From CAWVWF01 sp963933885 (GTDB lineage: Bacteria > Bacteroidota > Bacteroidia > Flavobacteriales_C > GCA-002722245), in the NCBI GenBank assembly GCA_963933885.1, contig CAWVWF010000109.1:1-11645 (forward strand): a DNA stretch of 11,645 nucleotides, read 5' to 3'. Below are positions 1-7,443 of the stretch, in pieces. The translations under genes were made by a program, and so were the position numbers. A model generated the notes under the pieces. It had not been told where the DNA came from and did not search any database. It was given only the letters and a program-made list of their open reading frames with translations. Numbering within the stretch: position 1 is the stretch's first letter; each line of letters starts with the position of its first letter.

Positions 1-1
1 T

Positions 2-55
2 TTAGGCGCTAATATATTGAATATCAACAGATTGTGTTTTTTGTCATGTACTAAA
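2..55. repeat. Left arm of 54-bp perfect terminal inverted repeat
   Basis: This stretch is the exact reverse complement of 11592-11645. The match ends at base 56, which is G here where the other arm reads A. It begins TTAGGCGCTAATATATTG and contains an 11-bp internal palindrome, ATATT-G-AATAT, at 14-24. It lies just downstream of the hybrid kinase gene that ends at 74. No transposase or recombinase is encoded in the window. The repeat sits exactly at the window edge, so it may be a mobile-element end, an invertible-segment end, a dispersed repeat, or the shared end of contigs in an assembly graph. Confidence 0.85.
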
Positions 56-73
56 GTCATTGAGTTAACTTAT

Positions 74-1912
74 TTAAAACAGCCATTTCAAAAGGAACTT
101 TTCTAGTTTGGCCAATGTGATTGGTTTAGTAATATAATCGTCCAATCCTTTTGCAATAAACTTTTCTGCATCACCTTCCATGGCATTCGCACTTAATCCA
201 AGAATTGGAGGATGAGAACTAGGAAGCGCTTTAATAATGTTAGTAGCTTCTACTCCGTCCATATTAGGCATTTGGATATCCATTAAGATAAGGTCGAATT
301 TTCCTTTTTTGTAAGCCTCAATAGCTTTAAACCCGTCTGAAGCAGTAACTACATTGTACTCCATTTTTTTTAGCATTGCACTTGCAACGATTAAGTTTAC
401 GTTTTTATCATCTACTAGTAATACAGTCTTTTTGAACTTTCCTGAAACGTCTATTTCACCTTTCTCTTCAGCTTCTATTTTATAAGTTTCAATAAGGTCT
501 TTCCCTATTTCACAATCCATTGTGAAATAGAAAGTTGTTCCCTTTTTGTATTCACTTTCTACTTGTATTTCGCCATTAAACAAGCCAACAATTTTTTTTG
601 AAATAGCAAGACCTAATCCTGTTCCTTGATATTTTTTAGTGGACGATGAATCAAGCTGATTAAATGCTCCAAATAGGTGTTTTAATTCATTTTGTTTCAT
701 TCCAATCCCTGTATCAACAACAGATATTTTGAGTGTTTGTTTAACAGAACTTTTTGTAATGGCTTCAACAATTATTGATACACTTCCCTCGTCTGTAAAT
801 TTAATAGCGTTGCTTAATAGGTTAGATAACACCTGTTTGAAACGAACTTCATCCGCCTGAATGATTGATTCAATACCAGCTAAGTATTTTACGTTAATTT
901 TTAAGCTTTTCTCTTGAGCTTTTGCATGAAACAAACTGGTTACTTGGCTAATAGGTTTTGAAATATTGAAACAGCTTGTAAATAGTGTCATTTTATCAGC
1001 TTCCAATTTTGATAAATCTAGGATATCATTGATAATAGTAAGCAATGAAGTACATGAAGATTTGATCGTATCAACATATTGAGCTTGGTCATTACTTAAG
1101 ACAGTGTTTTTATCTAGCATATCAACCATTCCAACAACTCCATTCATTGGAGTTCTAATTTCATGACTCATATTAGCTAGGAAGTCAGCACGGAATTTAG
1201 CAGCAAACTCGGCCTCTTCTTTGGCGTTTACAATATCAACTACCATTTGATTAAATGCTTGCTCTAAATCTTTTAATTCATCATTAGAATCCACTTTTGC
1301 CCTTGCCGAATAATTCCCACTTGTTATTTCTTTGGAAATTCTTACAAGTTGATTAACTGGAGTAGAAATAAATTTTTGGAGATACATAACAACTAATATC
1401 ATTATGGCTACTAAAACAAAAGAAAGCATTAAAATCTGAAAGGAAAACTTATTGATTTTTTCATCAATTACACTATTATTTGCTTTGATTATGATGTACC
1501 CACTAATACCTAATTGATTTGGGTTAATATCCTCTAGAATGTAACTACCATTCTCAACTTCAATAAATTTGTCATCGAAAAGATGAGCCTTGATTTCTGA
1601 ATCTATTAATGAATAATTAATCTCAGCGATCACTTTTTTCTCATTATCTAAAATCTTAATAAAGTCAATATCAGGTATAGAATCTAGTGACAATAGGTAT
1701 TCTTTAATTTCGTCATATTGCTCAAATTCGATGGACGTTTCGCTGTAATTACCTATTACTTTCGCATAGGAAATAAGTCTTTGATGAGAATCTACTTTAT
1801 GGTTTTTTTTGGTAATATAAATGGAGAATAGAGAAAGCAAAATAATAGTAACAATAATAGAACTAGCCATTATTGTTATTAGTTTTACTTTTATAGATAT
1901 CCTTCTACTCAT
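74..1912 (-). CDS. Membrane hybrid histidine kinase with C-terminal receiver
   Basis: This is a 612-residue inner-membrane sensor kinase. A first membrane helix (about 9-33) and a second (about 156-178) bracket an extracytoplasmic sensor of about 120 residues that resembles CHASE8/Cache-type sensors only in general layout. A HAMP linker (about 179-230) follows. The HisKA domain has the FLANMSHEIRTPMNG motif with phospho-acceptor His250. The ATPase domain has the N-box (Asn364, Asn368), G1 DTGIGM (400-405) and G2 GTGLGL (430-435). The receiver (about 496-612) has acidic Asp501/Asp502, phospho-acceptor Asp545 and Lys596. All catalytic residues are present. The protein ends with the receiver, so phosphate must go to a separate HPt protein or act in cis. 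The ATG overlaps the stop of the YfiR-like gene by 1 nt (TAATG), implying translational coupling and a shared signal pathway. Confidence 0.95.
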   Translation of the reverse strand: MSRRISIKVKLITIMASSIIVTIILLSLFSIYITKKNHKVDSHQRLISYAKVIGNYSETSIEFEQYDEIKEYLLSLDSIPDIDFIKILDNEKKVIAEINYSLIDSEIKAHLFDDKFIEVENGSYILEDINPNQLGISGYIIIKANNSVIDEKINKFSFQILMLSFVLVAIMILVVMYLQKFISTPVNQLVRISKEITSGNYSARAKVDSNDELKDLEQAFNQMVVDIVNAKEEAEFAAKFRADFLANMSHEIRTPMNGVVGMVDMLDKNTVLSNDQAQYVDTIKSSCTSLLTIINDILDLSKLEADKMTLFTSCFNISKPISQVTSLFHAKAQEKSLKINVKYLAGIESIIQADEVRFKQVLSNLLSNAIKFTDEGSVSIIVEAITKSSVKQTLKISVVDTGIGMKQNELKHLFGAFNQLDSSSTKKYQGTGLGLAISKKIVGLFNGEIQVESEYKKGTTFYFTMDCEIGKDLIETYKIEAEEKGEIDVSGKFKKTVLLVDDKNVNLIVASAMLKKMEYNVVTASDGFKAIEAYKKGKFDLILMDIQMPNMDGVEATNIIKALPSSHPPILGLSANAMEGDAEKFIAKGLDDYITKPITLAKLEKFLLKWLF

Positions 1913-2421
1913 TACTTAACTATTTTCCCTAATTTATACAATTTAGAATTTACTTTAAAACCTTTATTTGTTATCTGTTTTTTATTAATTTGAAATTTAA
2001 TTATAGAGTTTTCCATTGATAAATTAATCATTCCACCTTTACTTCCACATTGTAAACATTCTGATATAATCAAAACATCACTTGGAACCGATAATGCAAT
2101 ACTAGTTAATTTTGATTTGTATTCTTTAGGTACAAATAACACATGAGTACCTTTTAAAGTACTCAAAGAGTCTATCACATATATGTTGGTCTTTTTCCCT
2201 TTAATTGTCATCTTTTTCATGTAGAAATCTGTGATTTCACCGAAAGGATTTTCTTTATATAAAGCTATATTAAACTTGTCTGAGTTTAACATTGCATTTT
2301 CAGGCCACTTTATATAATGAAAAAGCTTTGTTGCAATCCCAAACTTCAACTCATACTCTTCCTTTTCACTTTTAAAAGTAAAGCTCAACAGAATACATAA
2401 AATAGCAATTCCTCTTACCAT
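1912..2421 (-). CDS. Periplasmic YfiR-like (DUF4154) protein
   Basis: This 169-residue protein has an N-terminal hydrophobic export signal (about 3-16). The DUF4154/YfiR pattern covers the rest: an early FGIATKLFHYIKWPE stretch, a central alternating strand/helix part, and the family's closing block GGMINL (129-134) with IKFQIN (141-146) and a final KLYKLGKIVK. In Pseudomonas, YfiR is a periplasmic inhibitor of the diguanylate cyclase YfiN. Here the partner encoded next to it is a hybrid kinase, so it probably modulates that sensor (inference). Cys122 and Cys125 form a C-x2-C just before the Gly-rich block and could form a redox-sensitive pair. The gene starts 1 nt after the receptor stop and overlaps the kinase start by 1 nt, so it sits in the middle of one operon. 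The family call is based on sequence pattern, with no search run. Confidence 0.85.
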   Translation of the reverse strand: MVRGIAILCILLSFTFKSEKEEYELKFGIATKLFHYIKWPENAMLNSDKFNIALYKENPFGEITDFYMKKMTIKGKKTNIYVIDSLSTLKGTHVLFVPKEYKSKLTSIALSVPSDVLIISECLQCGSKGGMINLSMENSIIKFQINKKQITNKGFKVNSKLYKLGKIVK

Positions 2422-2422
2422 C

Positions 2423-4633
2423 TTAAATGCTTAGCACAACACCAAATACTAATTTTATTGGGTCTTGTGGAGTGTTTTTAAAAGTAATTAAACTGCTCTC
2501 GTTAGGAACGTTATAGTACTTTAAGTTCGTTAAATTGTTAATTTTTAGATTTAAAGCCAAGTTGTATTTCTTGTTAACTATCGGTTTGTATTGGATGTTT
2601 GAGTTAAATAACACATAGCTTGGATTAGAATACGTTTCACCCTCTACAATTGTTGAAGAACTTGATCTGGAAATAGATTCTAGAGAGATACAAAGTCTTT
2701 TTGAGGAATAATCTAATCCACTTTTAATTGTGTTTTTTGCTGAAAAGAGTAAGGCTTCTCCATCAATATCACCATCAGTATAACTGTAATTGATATACGG
2801 TGAAATATTGTGTTTTTCTCCAATTTTGAAGTTTCCTACAGCACTAAAAGATGCACCATATGTATTAGCACTTCCTTTATTTATATTTCTTTCAACAACA
2901 TCAATTACTACACCCTTGAAGGTTTCTCCAAATGTTATATCGTTAACAATTAAATTTTTAATTTGGTTGTAATATACATTGGCAGTTAATTGTATTGTTT
3001 TATGCACTAAATAGTTAATGCTAACTTCTTGAGTTGATAACTTTTCTGGTTTCAAATCAGGGTTTGTTAAATGCCAAAACCCACTCGTTAGTCCTGTACT
3101 GTCACTATTCATTCTAAAAGAACCAAAGTGTTTGTATGATTTATAAACAGATGGCGAAAGTGTTGCTGTGCTATAAAGCGCTTTGATTTGTAATTTTTCG
3201 CTTGGCGCATATACAATACCAACTCTTGGGTTTATAGTTCCTCCATATCGAGAGTTATAATCATATCTACCTCCAATTGTAAAAAACAACTGTTCCTTAA
3301 TATTGGTTTTTAATTGAATGTAAGAACCATAGTTTTGATATTTTATATGAAAGAAATCTTGATAAATTGTTAGATCATTTCCAAATTTATCAATGATATT
3401 GGTTCCTATGTATTCTACTTGTTGTTCATCTACGTCAATTGATTTGTTATATGGGGCAGGCAAATCTGAAGTACTTGCAATTGCATCGAAATGTTCTGCA
3501 GTTGCTCCAATAATAAGATTAGTCTTTTCGGAAAAATCATAAGTAAATTGTTCTTCAAGTTTAAATGCATTATCACCACTAAATTTATATCCATCAGAGT
3601 ATGAACTATAGAAATTAATAAATTTACTTTCTGGTTTTAATTCATAATATTGATGTGAAAATATTGACTTTAAACTCCATTTATCCTTTTCTAATTGATG
3701 ACTAATAAAGGATGTTGATCCAAAATAAGAACGTAATGCATCTCCTCTATATACCGAAAATTTAGGATTCACCCCCAAAGATGTATTTGTACTTTGAAAA
3801 TTAATTACGTTTCCTATTTCGAATGCTTTGAATTTAATATTGTTGCTAATATTATAAGCAGTTGTTGGAGTTTCATATGGTTTTAATTCAACTGGAAAAG
3901 AGACTGTAGAATCAAATGGAAGTCCAACGGATCCGTCTTTACTATAATTGCTTGTATACCAAGTGTATTCTTCTTCGTGAAAATCTGGCATGAAAGGCTC
4001 ATCAGATGTGTATATAGAAGCATTTAACTGGTAGCTTACTTCTTCATTTCCAATCCCTGCATAGATGTTCAGATCCTTCGTGTTATATTGACCATAATTT
4101 AAGTTTGCGTTTAAAGTAAGTTTGTCTTTTTGAATAGGTTGAATAATATTTATAATTCCTGTAAACGCATCAACACCATAAAGAGCAGAAGCCGGACCTA
4201 AAATAACTTCTACACGTTCCGCATTAACTACTGAAAAATTATGATCAACTTGATGAGGAGTTCCTAATCTAGAACTTATTCTAATTCCGTTCTGCATGAT
4301 TATGAATTTTTCAATTCCTGGAATTCCTCTTATAGAGTACGCGTGAAAAGTTTCAGTATTTGATTTTCTTTGAATTTCAACACCAGGAATAGACTCTAGT
4401 AAATCAGATAATGAATGGTAACCTCGTAGCTGAATTTTTTCTTTTGTGAGAACATAGATTGTAGCTGGAGCATGTGATAATTTGTCTCCTGATTTAGATG
4501 CTGTTGTTACTTGGATCTGGAGGAAGTCCTCTAATGAATTTTCGAAAAAGTCTTCGTAATTTGTTGAATCAGATTGAGCAGTAGCTGATAGAGCACCGAA
4601 TAGTAAAATAATAGAGTAGAGAATGTTTTTCAT
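2423..4633 (-). CDS. TonB-dependent outer-membrane receptor
   Basis: The product is an outer-membrane beta-barrel receptor of about 736 residues. The signal peptide ends in LSATA-QS (about residue 20). A TonB-box-like IQVTTASK follows at about 40-47, then a plug domain (about 50-165) with the diagnostic VEVILGPASALYGVDAFTG stretch leading to IINII. The rest is a strand-rich barrel with the usual alternating aromatic pattern, closing in the short hydrophobic terminal strand VFGVVLSI. A TTG one codon upstream (4636) could extend it by one residue. I chose the ATG at 4633. The substrate cannot be read from sequence, and there is no SusD-like partner, siderophore gene or carboxypeptidase-like N-terminal domain. 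As first gene of an operon with a YfiR-like protein and a sensor kinase, it may detect or import the ligand that the kinase responds to (inference). Confidence 0.95.
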   Translation of the reverse strand: MKNILYSIILLFGALSATAQSDSTNYEDFFENSLEDFLQIQVTTASKSGDKLSHAPATIYVLTKEKIQLRGYHSLSDLLESIPGVEIQRKSNTETFHAYSIRGIPGIEKFIIMQNGIRISSRLGTPHQVDHNFSVVNAERVEVILGPASALYGVDAFTGIINIIQPIQKDKLTLNANLNYGQYNTKDLNIYAGIGNEEVSYQLNASIYTSDEPFMPDFHEEEYTWYTSNYSKDGSVGLPFDSTVSFPVELKPYETPTTAYNISNNIKFKAFEIGNVINFQSTNTSLGVNPKFSVYRGDALRSYFGSTSFISHQLEKDKWSLKSIFSHQYYELKPESKFINFYSSYSDGYKFSGDNAFKLEEQFTYDFSEKTNLIIGATAEHFDAIASTSDLPAPYNKSIDVDEQQVEYIGTNIIDKFGNDLTIYQDFFHIKYQNYGSYIQLKTNIKEQLFFTIGGRYDYNSRYGGTINPRVGIVYAPSEKLQIKALYSTATLSPSVYKSYKHFGSFRMNSDSTGLTSGFWHLTNPDLKPEKLSTQEVSINYLVHKTIQLTANVYYNQIKNLIVNDITFGETFKGVVIDVVERNINKGSANTYGASFSAVGNFKIGEKHNISPYINYSYTDGDIDGEALLFSAKNTIKSGLDYSSKRLCISLESISRSSSSTIVEGETYSNPSYVLFNSNIQYKPIVNKKYNLALNLKINNLTNLKYYNVPNESSLITFKNTPQDPIKLVFGVVLSI

Positions 4634-4895
4634 CAAAATTCGGTTTTAATATTGTACGTACTCATATTTCTAATTGATTGTTTCCATTTTAAGCAAAAAC
4701 CTGTAAACAGCAGCTATTTAATGAAATGAGTCTTTTCGAGAAACGATGCTTTCCTAAAGTGGAATTGCAACAAATTAGGATAGTTTTCATAAGACCTAAA
4801 CTGAGTTTTAGTGATTTGTCATCTTAACGTTTCTCTCTAAATTTTTGATGATTTAGGACTTTGGTCCTCAATAAATATTAAATGATAATTGTAAG

Positions 4896-4937
4896 ATCTT
4901 CAACAAAAAAGTTCGACTCTTGTCCAGTCACCCCCAC
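4896..4937 (+). repeat. Copy A of a tRNA/tmRNA 3'-end-like motif
   Basis: This 42-nt segment matches 8820-8861 at 34 of 42 positions without gaps. It contains TTCGACT, which fits the T-loop consensus TTCRANY, flanked by a weak stem (AAAAG/CTTGT, four of five pairs). It ends in GTCACCCCCAC, like an acceptor 3' strand. No matching 5' half of a tRNA or tmRNA is visible upstream, so it is not an intact RNA gene. It runs straight into a strong terminator at 4940, as the 3' ends of stable RNA genes do. It may be a relic integration site or a small-RNA 3' module. Confidence 0.5.
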
Positions 4938-4939
4938 AC

Positions 4940-4978
4940 AAAACAAAAGTCGCTGATAATCAGCGACTTTTGTTTTTT
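4940..4978 (+). terminator. Strong rho-independent terminator, likely bidirectional
   Basis: A 17-bp perfect stem (4940-4956 with 4960-4976, core AAAAGTCGCTGA/TCAGCGACTTTT) has a 3-nt loop TAA and runs into GTTTTTT on the plus strand. The A-rich left flank also gives a T-rich tail on the minus strand. It insulates the receptor operon from the ECF-dependent unit starting at 5161. No plus-strand coding region lies upstream, so the plus-strand transcript it ends is unknown. Confidence 0.85.
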
Positions 4979-5160
4979 ACAAGAAATCCAAAAATATTAT
5001 AAAGTACTGTTTTTGAATGTAATAATGGTTCAATTCCAACCTACCCTTCATTGGACTTAACTATCTTAGCTTTTCAGTATCAATTCCAATCCAAGATTTA
5101 CTAGAATTTCAAAAGGAAAAAATAATATATTAGAGGTTTATCTGTTTCCACCCTTTAGCT

Positions 5161-5188
5161 TTTGTAACACCTTCCTTTTTTCGCGTCT
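5161..5188 (+). promoter_or_regulatory. ECF sigma-type promoter of the DUF1330 gene
   Basis: The -35 element TTTGTAACAC (5161-5170) and the -10 element CGTCT (5184-5188) are separated by 13 nt. The same 10-mer and 5-mer stand upstream of the dehalogenase-like gene (6511-6538) and the sigma factor gene (7444-7472). AAC in the -35 and CGTC in the -10 are typical of ECF sigma promoters. The untranslated leader would be about 55 nt. Confidence 0.8.
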
Positions 5189-5251
5189 ATATATTAAAGA
5201 GGCAATTGTTTGCTTCTTCTAACTAAATAGTAGTCTTTAACAAATCTAATT

Positions 5252-5554
5252 ATGTCGGAAAAAAAGTATTTATTAGCAACTGGAAAAATCAATAAAGAAA
5301 ACATGGGGTTGCTACAGGAGTATTCTGCAAATACAAGTAAGCTAATGGAAGCAGCTGGAGGTAAACTCATATCTGTATTTTTCACAGAAGAGGTTTTGTT
5401 TGGAGATAATATCCCTGAGACGCTTGCTGTTATTGAGTTCCCCGATGCGGAATCTATAAGAAACGTGATTAACTCAGGTGATTACAAGAAAGGAATACCG
5501 TTAAGAGAAAAGTGTTTTACAGAACTAAATTACTTTATTGGTAATAAGAAGTAA
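5252..5554 (+). CDS. DUF1330-like small alpha/beta-barrel protein
   Basis: This is a 100-residue cytoplasmic protein with no signal peptide or membrane helix. Its pattern matches DUF1330 proteins of the dimeric ferredoxin-like (ABM-type) fold: a first strand KYLLATGKI, then a helix (LLQEYSANTSKLMEAAGGKLIS), a strand ending near FGDNIPETLAVIEFP, a helix with DAESIRNVINSGDYKKGIPLRE, and a last strand ELNYFIG. The VIEFPDAESI and SGDYKKGIPLR blocks are the most diagnostic. DUF1330 proteins have no settled biochemical role; related folds include monooxygenases and stress-response barrels. An ECF-type promoter shared with the dehalogenase-like and sigma genes places it in the same regulon. It converges on the dehalogenase-like gene across a shared terminator hairpin. 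Confidence 0.88.
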   Translation: MSEKKYLLATGKINKENMGLLQEYSANTSKLMEAAGGKLISVFFTEEVLFGDNIPETLAVIEFPDAESIRNVINSGDYKKGIPLREKCFTELNYFIGNKK

Positions 5555-5569
5555 AGGAAGTTGATTGAA

Positions 5570-5604
5570 AACAAGCTAAAGAAATTTCTTTAGCTTGTTT
5601 TTTT
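5570..5604. terminator. Bidirectional terminator between convergent genes
   Basis: AACAAGCTAAAGAAA (5570-5584) is followed directly by its exact reverse complement (5585-5599), a 15-bp palindrome. On the plus strand it ends in seven T (5598-5604). On the minus strand the tail reads GTTTTC. It lies 16 nt after the DUF1330 stop and 5 nt before the end of the dehalogenase-like gene, so it serves both. Confidence 0.9.
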
Positions 5605-5608
5605 GAGT

Positions 5609-6490
5609 TTAAGATAACTTCGTGAGCCAAGAGGAAATTGCTTCACCAATCTCATTTGGATAATCTTCTTGAATGAAATGTTGTCCCTCCCCTAAATCTA
5701 TCATATTCAGGTTTTTTATGTTTTCCACAGCCCATTTCACATCTTTTTTTGGCATTGCAACGCCAGGCTCAACTTTAAAACCTAACATTGGTATTTCTGT
5801 TTTTGAGAGCCATAATCTATATGCCATTATTGCTTCATATATATCAGCAGGTTTTCCATCGATAGGTAATTCCTTTGGCCAAGGCAGTAATGAATTTCTA
5901 CTTTTCACAGTAGGATAAGGCATTTTATAGTAATCCATTTCTTTTTTCGTTAGATCACGTAATATTAAATCGGGTATCATTTTTTTCACAAGAAGGTTGG
6001 CATACTTTATCATTAAGGGACCTGTAATGGAACCACGCATCATTTTCATAGCCATTCTAACAGAAACAGGCATTGATTTCTCTTCTGGGACTCCAACCAT
6101 AGCCTCCATGAATACAACTGCTTTTACATTTTCTCTGTTTAGATTGGCGTAATGAAATCCTAAACCTGATCCCCAATCATGAAGAACCAAGGTTATATTT
6201 TTAAGTCCTAGTTCTTTTATAAATGCATCTAAATATTCATAAGACTTAAAATAACCATAGTCAATATCAGGTTGATCAGATTTACCCATTCCGATTAAAT
6301 CTGGTGCGATGCACCGGCCTTGATTAGTCATATATGGGATTATATTTCTCCATAAATAATTACTAGTAGGGGCACCATGAATGAATAATATTGGATCACC
6401 TGATCCTTCATCTATGTAATGAATCTTACTTCCTTTTACTTTTTTGAATTTAGATTCAAATTTAAAATCTTCTGATATTTTGTTTTTCAT
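5609..6490 (-). CDS. Haloalkane dehalogenase-like alpha/beta-hydrolase
   Basis: The product has 293 residues, the same length I recall for Rhodococcus DhaA, and its key residues sit one position before their DhaA counterparts. The nucleophile is Asp105 in HDWGSGLGFH, the acid Glu129 in VVFMEAM, and the base His271 in EGQHFIQED, which is the HLD-II type triad. Trp106, the first halide-stabilising residue, is kept. The second, Asn41 of DhaA in HGNPTS, is Ala40 here (HGAPTSNYLWRNI), which casts doubt on true dehalogenase activity. The cap-domain motif WPKELPIDGKPADI is typical of the family. No signal peptide is seen, so it is likely cytoplasmic. It has its own ECF promoter and an AAAGG ribosome-binding site 8 nt before the ATG. 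It lies 74 bp downstream of the sigma gene on the same strand. Confidence 0.88.
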   Translation of the reverse strand: MKNKISEDFKFESKFKKVKGSKIHYIDEGSGDPILFIHGAPTSNYLWRNIIPYMTNQGRCIAPDLIGMGKSDQPDIDYGYFKSYEYLDAFIKELGLKNITLVLHDWGSGLGFHYANLNRENVKAVVFMEAMVGVPEEKSMPVSVRMAMKMMRGSITGPLMIKYANLLVKKMIPDLILRDLTKKEMDYYKMPYPTVKSRNSLLPWPKELPIDGKPADIYEAIMAYRLWLSKTEIPMLGFKVEPGVAMPKKDVKWAVENIKNLNMIDLGEGQHFIQEDYPNEIGEAISSWLTKLS

Positions 6491-6510
6491 AATTATTACC
6501 TTTCCCTTTA

Positions 6511-6538
6511 AGACGGAATAATGATGATGTGTTACAAA
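6511..6538 (-). promoter_or_regulatory. ECF sigma-type promoter of the dehalogenase-like gene
   Basis: Read on the minus strand, TTTGTAACAC (6538-6529) and CGTCT (6515-6511) are spaced by 13 nt. The ATG lies 20 nt beyond the -10, and the short leader contains AAAGG as a ribosome-binding site. The element is nearly identical to those at 5161 and 7444. It lets the hydrolase be transcribed both from here and by read-through from the sigma gene. Confidence 0.82.
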
Positions 6539-6564
6539 ATAAGTAAGAAGTTGAAATGAATTAG

Positions 6565-7434
6565 TTACTCAAAATAACCCCAAATATCTTTGTCTTTAAT
6601 AATATCGTTGATAATGGATGAATCAAAATCGTCTTTAGCAGGATGATCTCTAAGAAAGGAAAGGTACTTGGAGTTGATATTATCAGTAGCTTCGTTCAAG
6701 GTATTTTCTGCATAATCAGCAATTTTACTTTTGTAGTCTACTTTGAACTTATAATTGTTTTCAGTTAAAACACCCATTTCTTTTAAAACCTTTGCTTTTT
6801 TTGGACATCTACAAGGATTACTTGGATCGATTAAGCCACACTGCTTATTCATGAAATTTGAAATATCCGTTCTTGCCCTGTGTAGTTTTACTCTATAATT
6901 TTGTCGACTAGTTTCAAATATTTCTGCCCCTAAATTATGATCAATACCAAATAAATCTCCCAAAATAAATAGTAGTCGCTGTTCTCTATTTAAACACATT
7001 ATCATACCTGACATACATCGTAAATTAATTTCTCGGGAATACGTTTCAAGTTCATGAAGTTCTTTCTCAGAAACTGTTGTGTCCGGCATAGCATCAAGCT
7101 TACCCTTAAAGTCATCAAAGCCAAGTATATCTTTTTCCTTCGATCGCCTTTTTGTATTTAAGAACTCATTAACCGCAATACGATATACCCAAGCTTTGAA
7201 TGACCCCTTGCCATCAAATTGAGATAATTTCGTTAATATTTTAATCAGTACTTCTTGAGTAATGTCTTTTGCATCTACCTCATCCCATGCCATTTTCCAT
7301 GCAACGTTATAGATGAAAGGTTGATACTTCCTTATTAATCTATCTAAAGGCTTTTTATCTCCACTTAATGCGTCTTTCACCAACTTTAAGTCTTCCTTAT
7401 TATCCTCTAATTTTGAATCACTCATAACCGTCAT
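6565..7434 (-). CDS. ECF sigma-70 factor with Cys-containing C-terminal extension
   Basis: This 289-residue protein is longer than the usual 160-200 of ECF sigma factors. Region sigma-2 (about 31-97) shows DAKDITQEVLIKI and FKAWVYRIAVNEFLNTKRR, which hold the core-binding and -10-recognition parts. Sigma-4 (about 138-192) carries the helix-turn-helix ending in QNYRVKLHRARTDI. A roughly 95-residue extension begins with QCGLIDPSNPCRCPKK (Cys199, Cys208, Cys210), a possible metal or thiol site, and continues as a charged helical tail. No anti-sigma gene is adjacent, so the extension may control activity, as in ECF groups with fused C-terminal domains (inference). The promoter upstream matches those of the dehalogenase-like and DUF1330 genes, implying autoregulation. 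The -10 is only 9 nt from this ATG, so the mRNA would be nearly leaderless, or Met4 (7425) is the real start. Confidence 0.92.
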   Translation of the reverse strand: MTVMSDSKLEDNKEDLKLVKDALSGDKKPLDRLIRKYQPFIYNVAWKMAWDEVDAKDITQEVLIKILTKLSQFDGKGSFKAWVYRIAVNEFLNTKRRSKEKDILGFDDFKGKLDAMPDTTVSEKELHELETYSREINLRCMSGMIMCLNREQRLLFILGDLFGIDHNLGAEIFETSRQNYRVKLHRARTDISNFMNKQCGLIDPSNPCRCPKKAKVLKEMGVLTENNYKFKVDYKSKIADYAENTLNEATDNINSKYLSFLRDHPAKDDFDSSIINDIIKDKDIWGYFE

Positions 7435-7443
7435 TTAATTATA

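Larger units (their letters stand above)
4634..5160. other. Gene-free region between the receptor gene and the DUF1330 promoter
   Basis: No convincing coding region is visible here. The part nearest 4634 must hold the promoter of the minus-strand receptor operon, but I found no match to the Bacteroidota TTG/TAnnTTTG consensus. A small hairpin (AGGAC-TTTG-GTCCT, 4855-4868) precedes the 42-nt T-arm-like motif and the strong terminator annotated separately. No plus-strand gene lies upstream of that terminator, so a short plus-strand RNA ending there is possible. Downstream of the terminator, at about 5028-5038, is another T-loop-like string, GGTTCAATTCC, with only three supporting stem pairs. 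Confidence 0.6.

Noticed and set aside
2790..2972. Plus-strand open frame of 60 codons inside the receptor gene
   Set aside because: It is fully contained in the well-supported TonB receptor gene on the other strand and has no recognisable protein pattern.
4634..4636. TTG as start of the TonB receptor
   Set aside because: An ATG follows immediately and gives a standard signal peptide; nothing supports the extra codon.
4640..4937. Complete tmRNA or tRNA gene ending at copy A
   Set aside because: I saw no matching 5' acceptor strand, no D or anticodon arm, and no tag-peptide frame upstream.
5028..5046. Possible tRNA T-arm (GGTTCAATTCC)
   Set aside because: The T-loop fits the consensus, but only three stem pairs form and no anticodon or acceptor arms are visible, so it is not a tRNA gene.
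5209..5238. Bacteroidota promoter TTTG-N18-TAGTCTTT before the DUF1330 gene
   Set aside because: The -7 match is poor and would leave almost no leader; the ECF-type promoter at 5161 is far stronger.
5194..5385. Minus-strand open frame of 63 codons overlapping the DUF1330 gene
   Set aside because: It runs antisense to the start of a recognisable DUF1330 gene that has its own promoter, and its translation shows no family features.
5673..5918. Plus-strand open frame of 81 codons inside the dehalogenase-like gene
   Set aside because: It is antisense to conserved parts of the hydrolase, including the catalytic His region, and is best read as a shadow frame.
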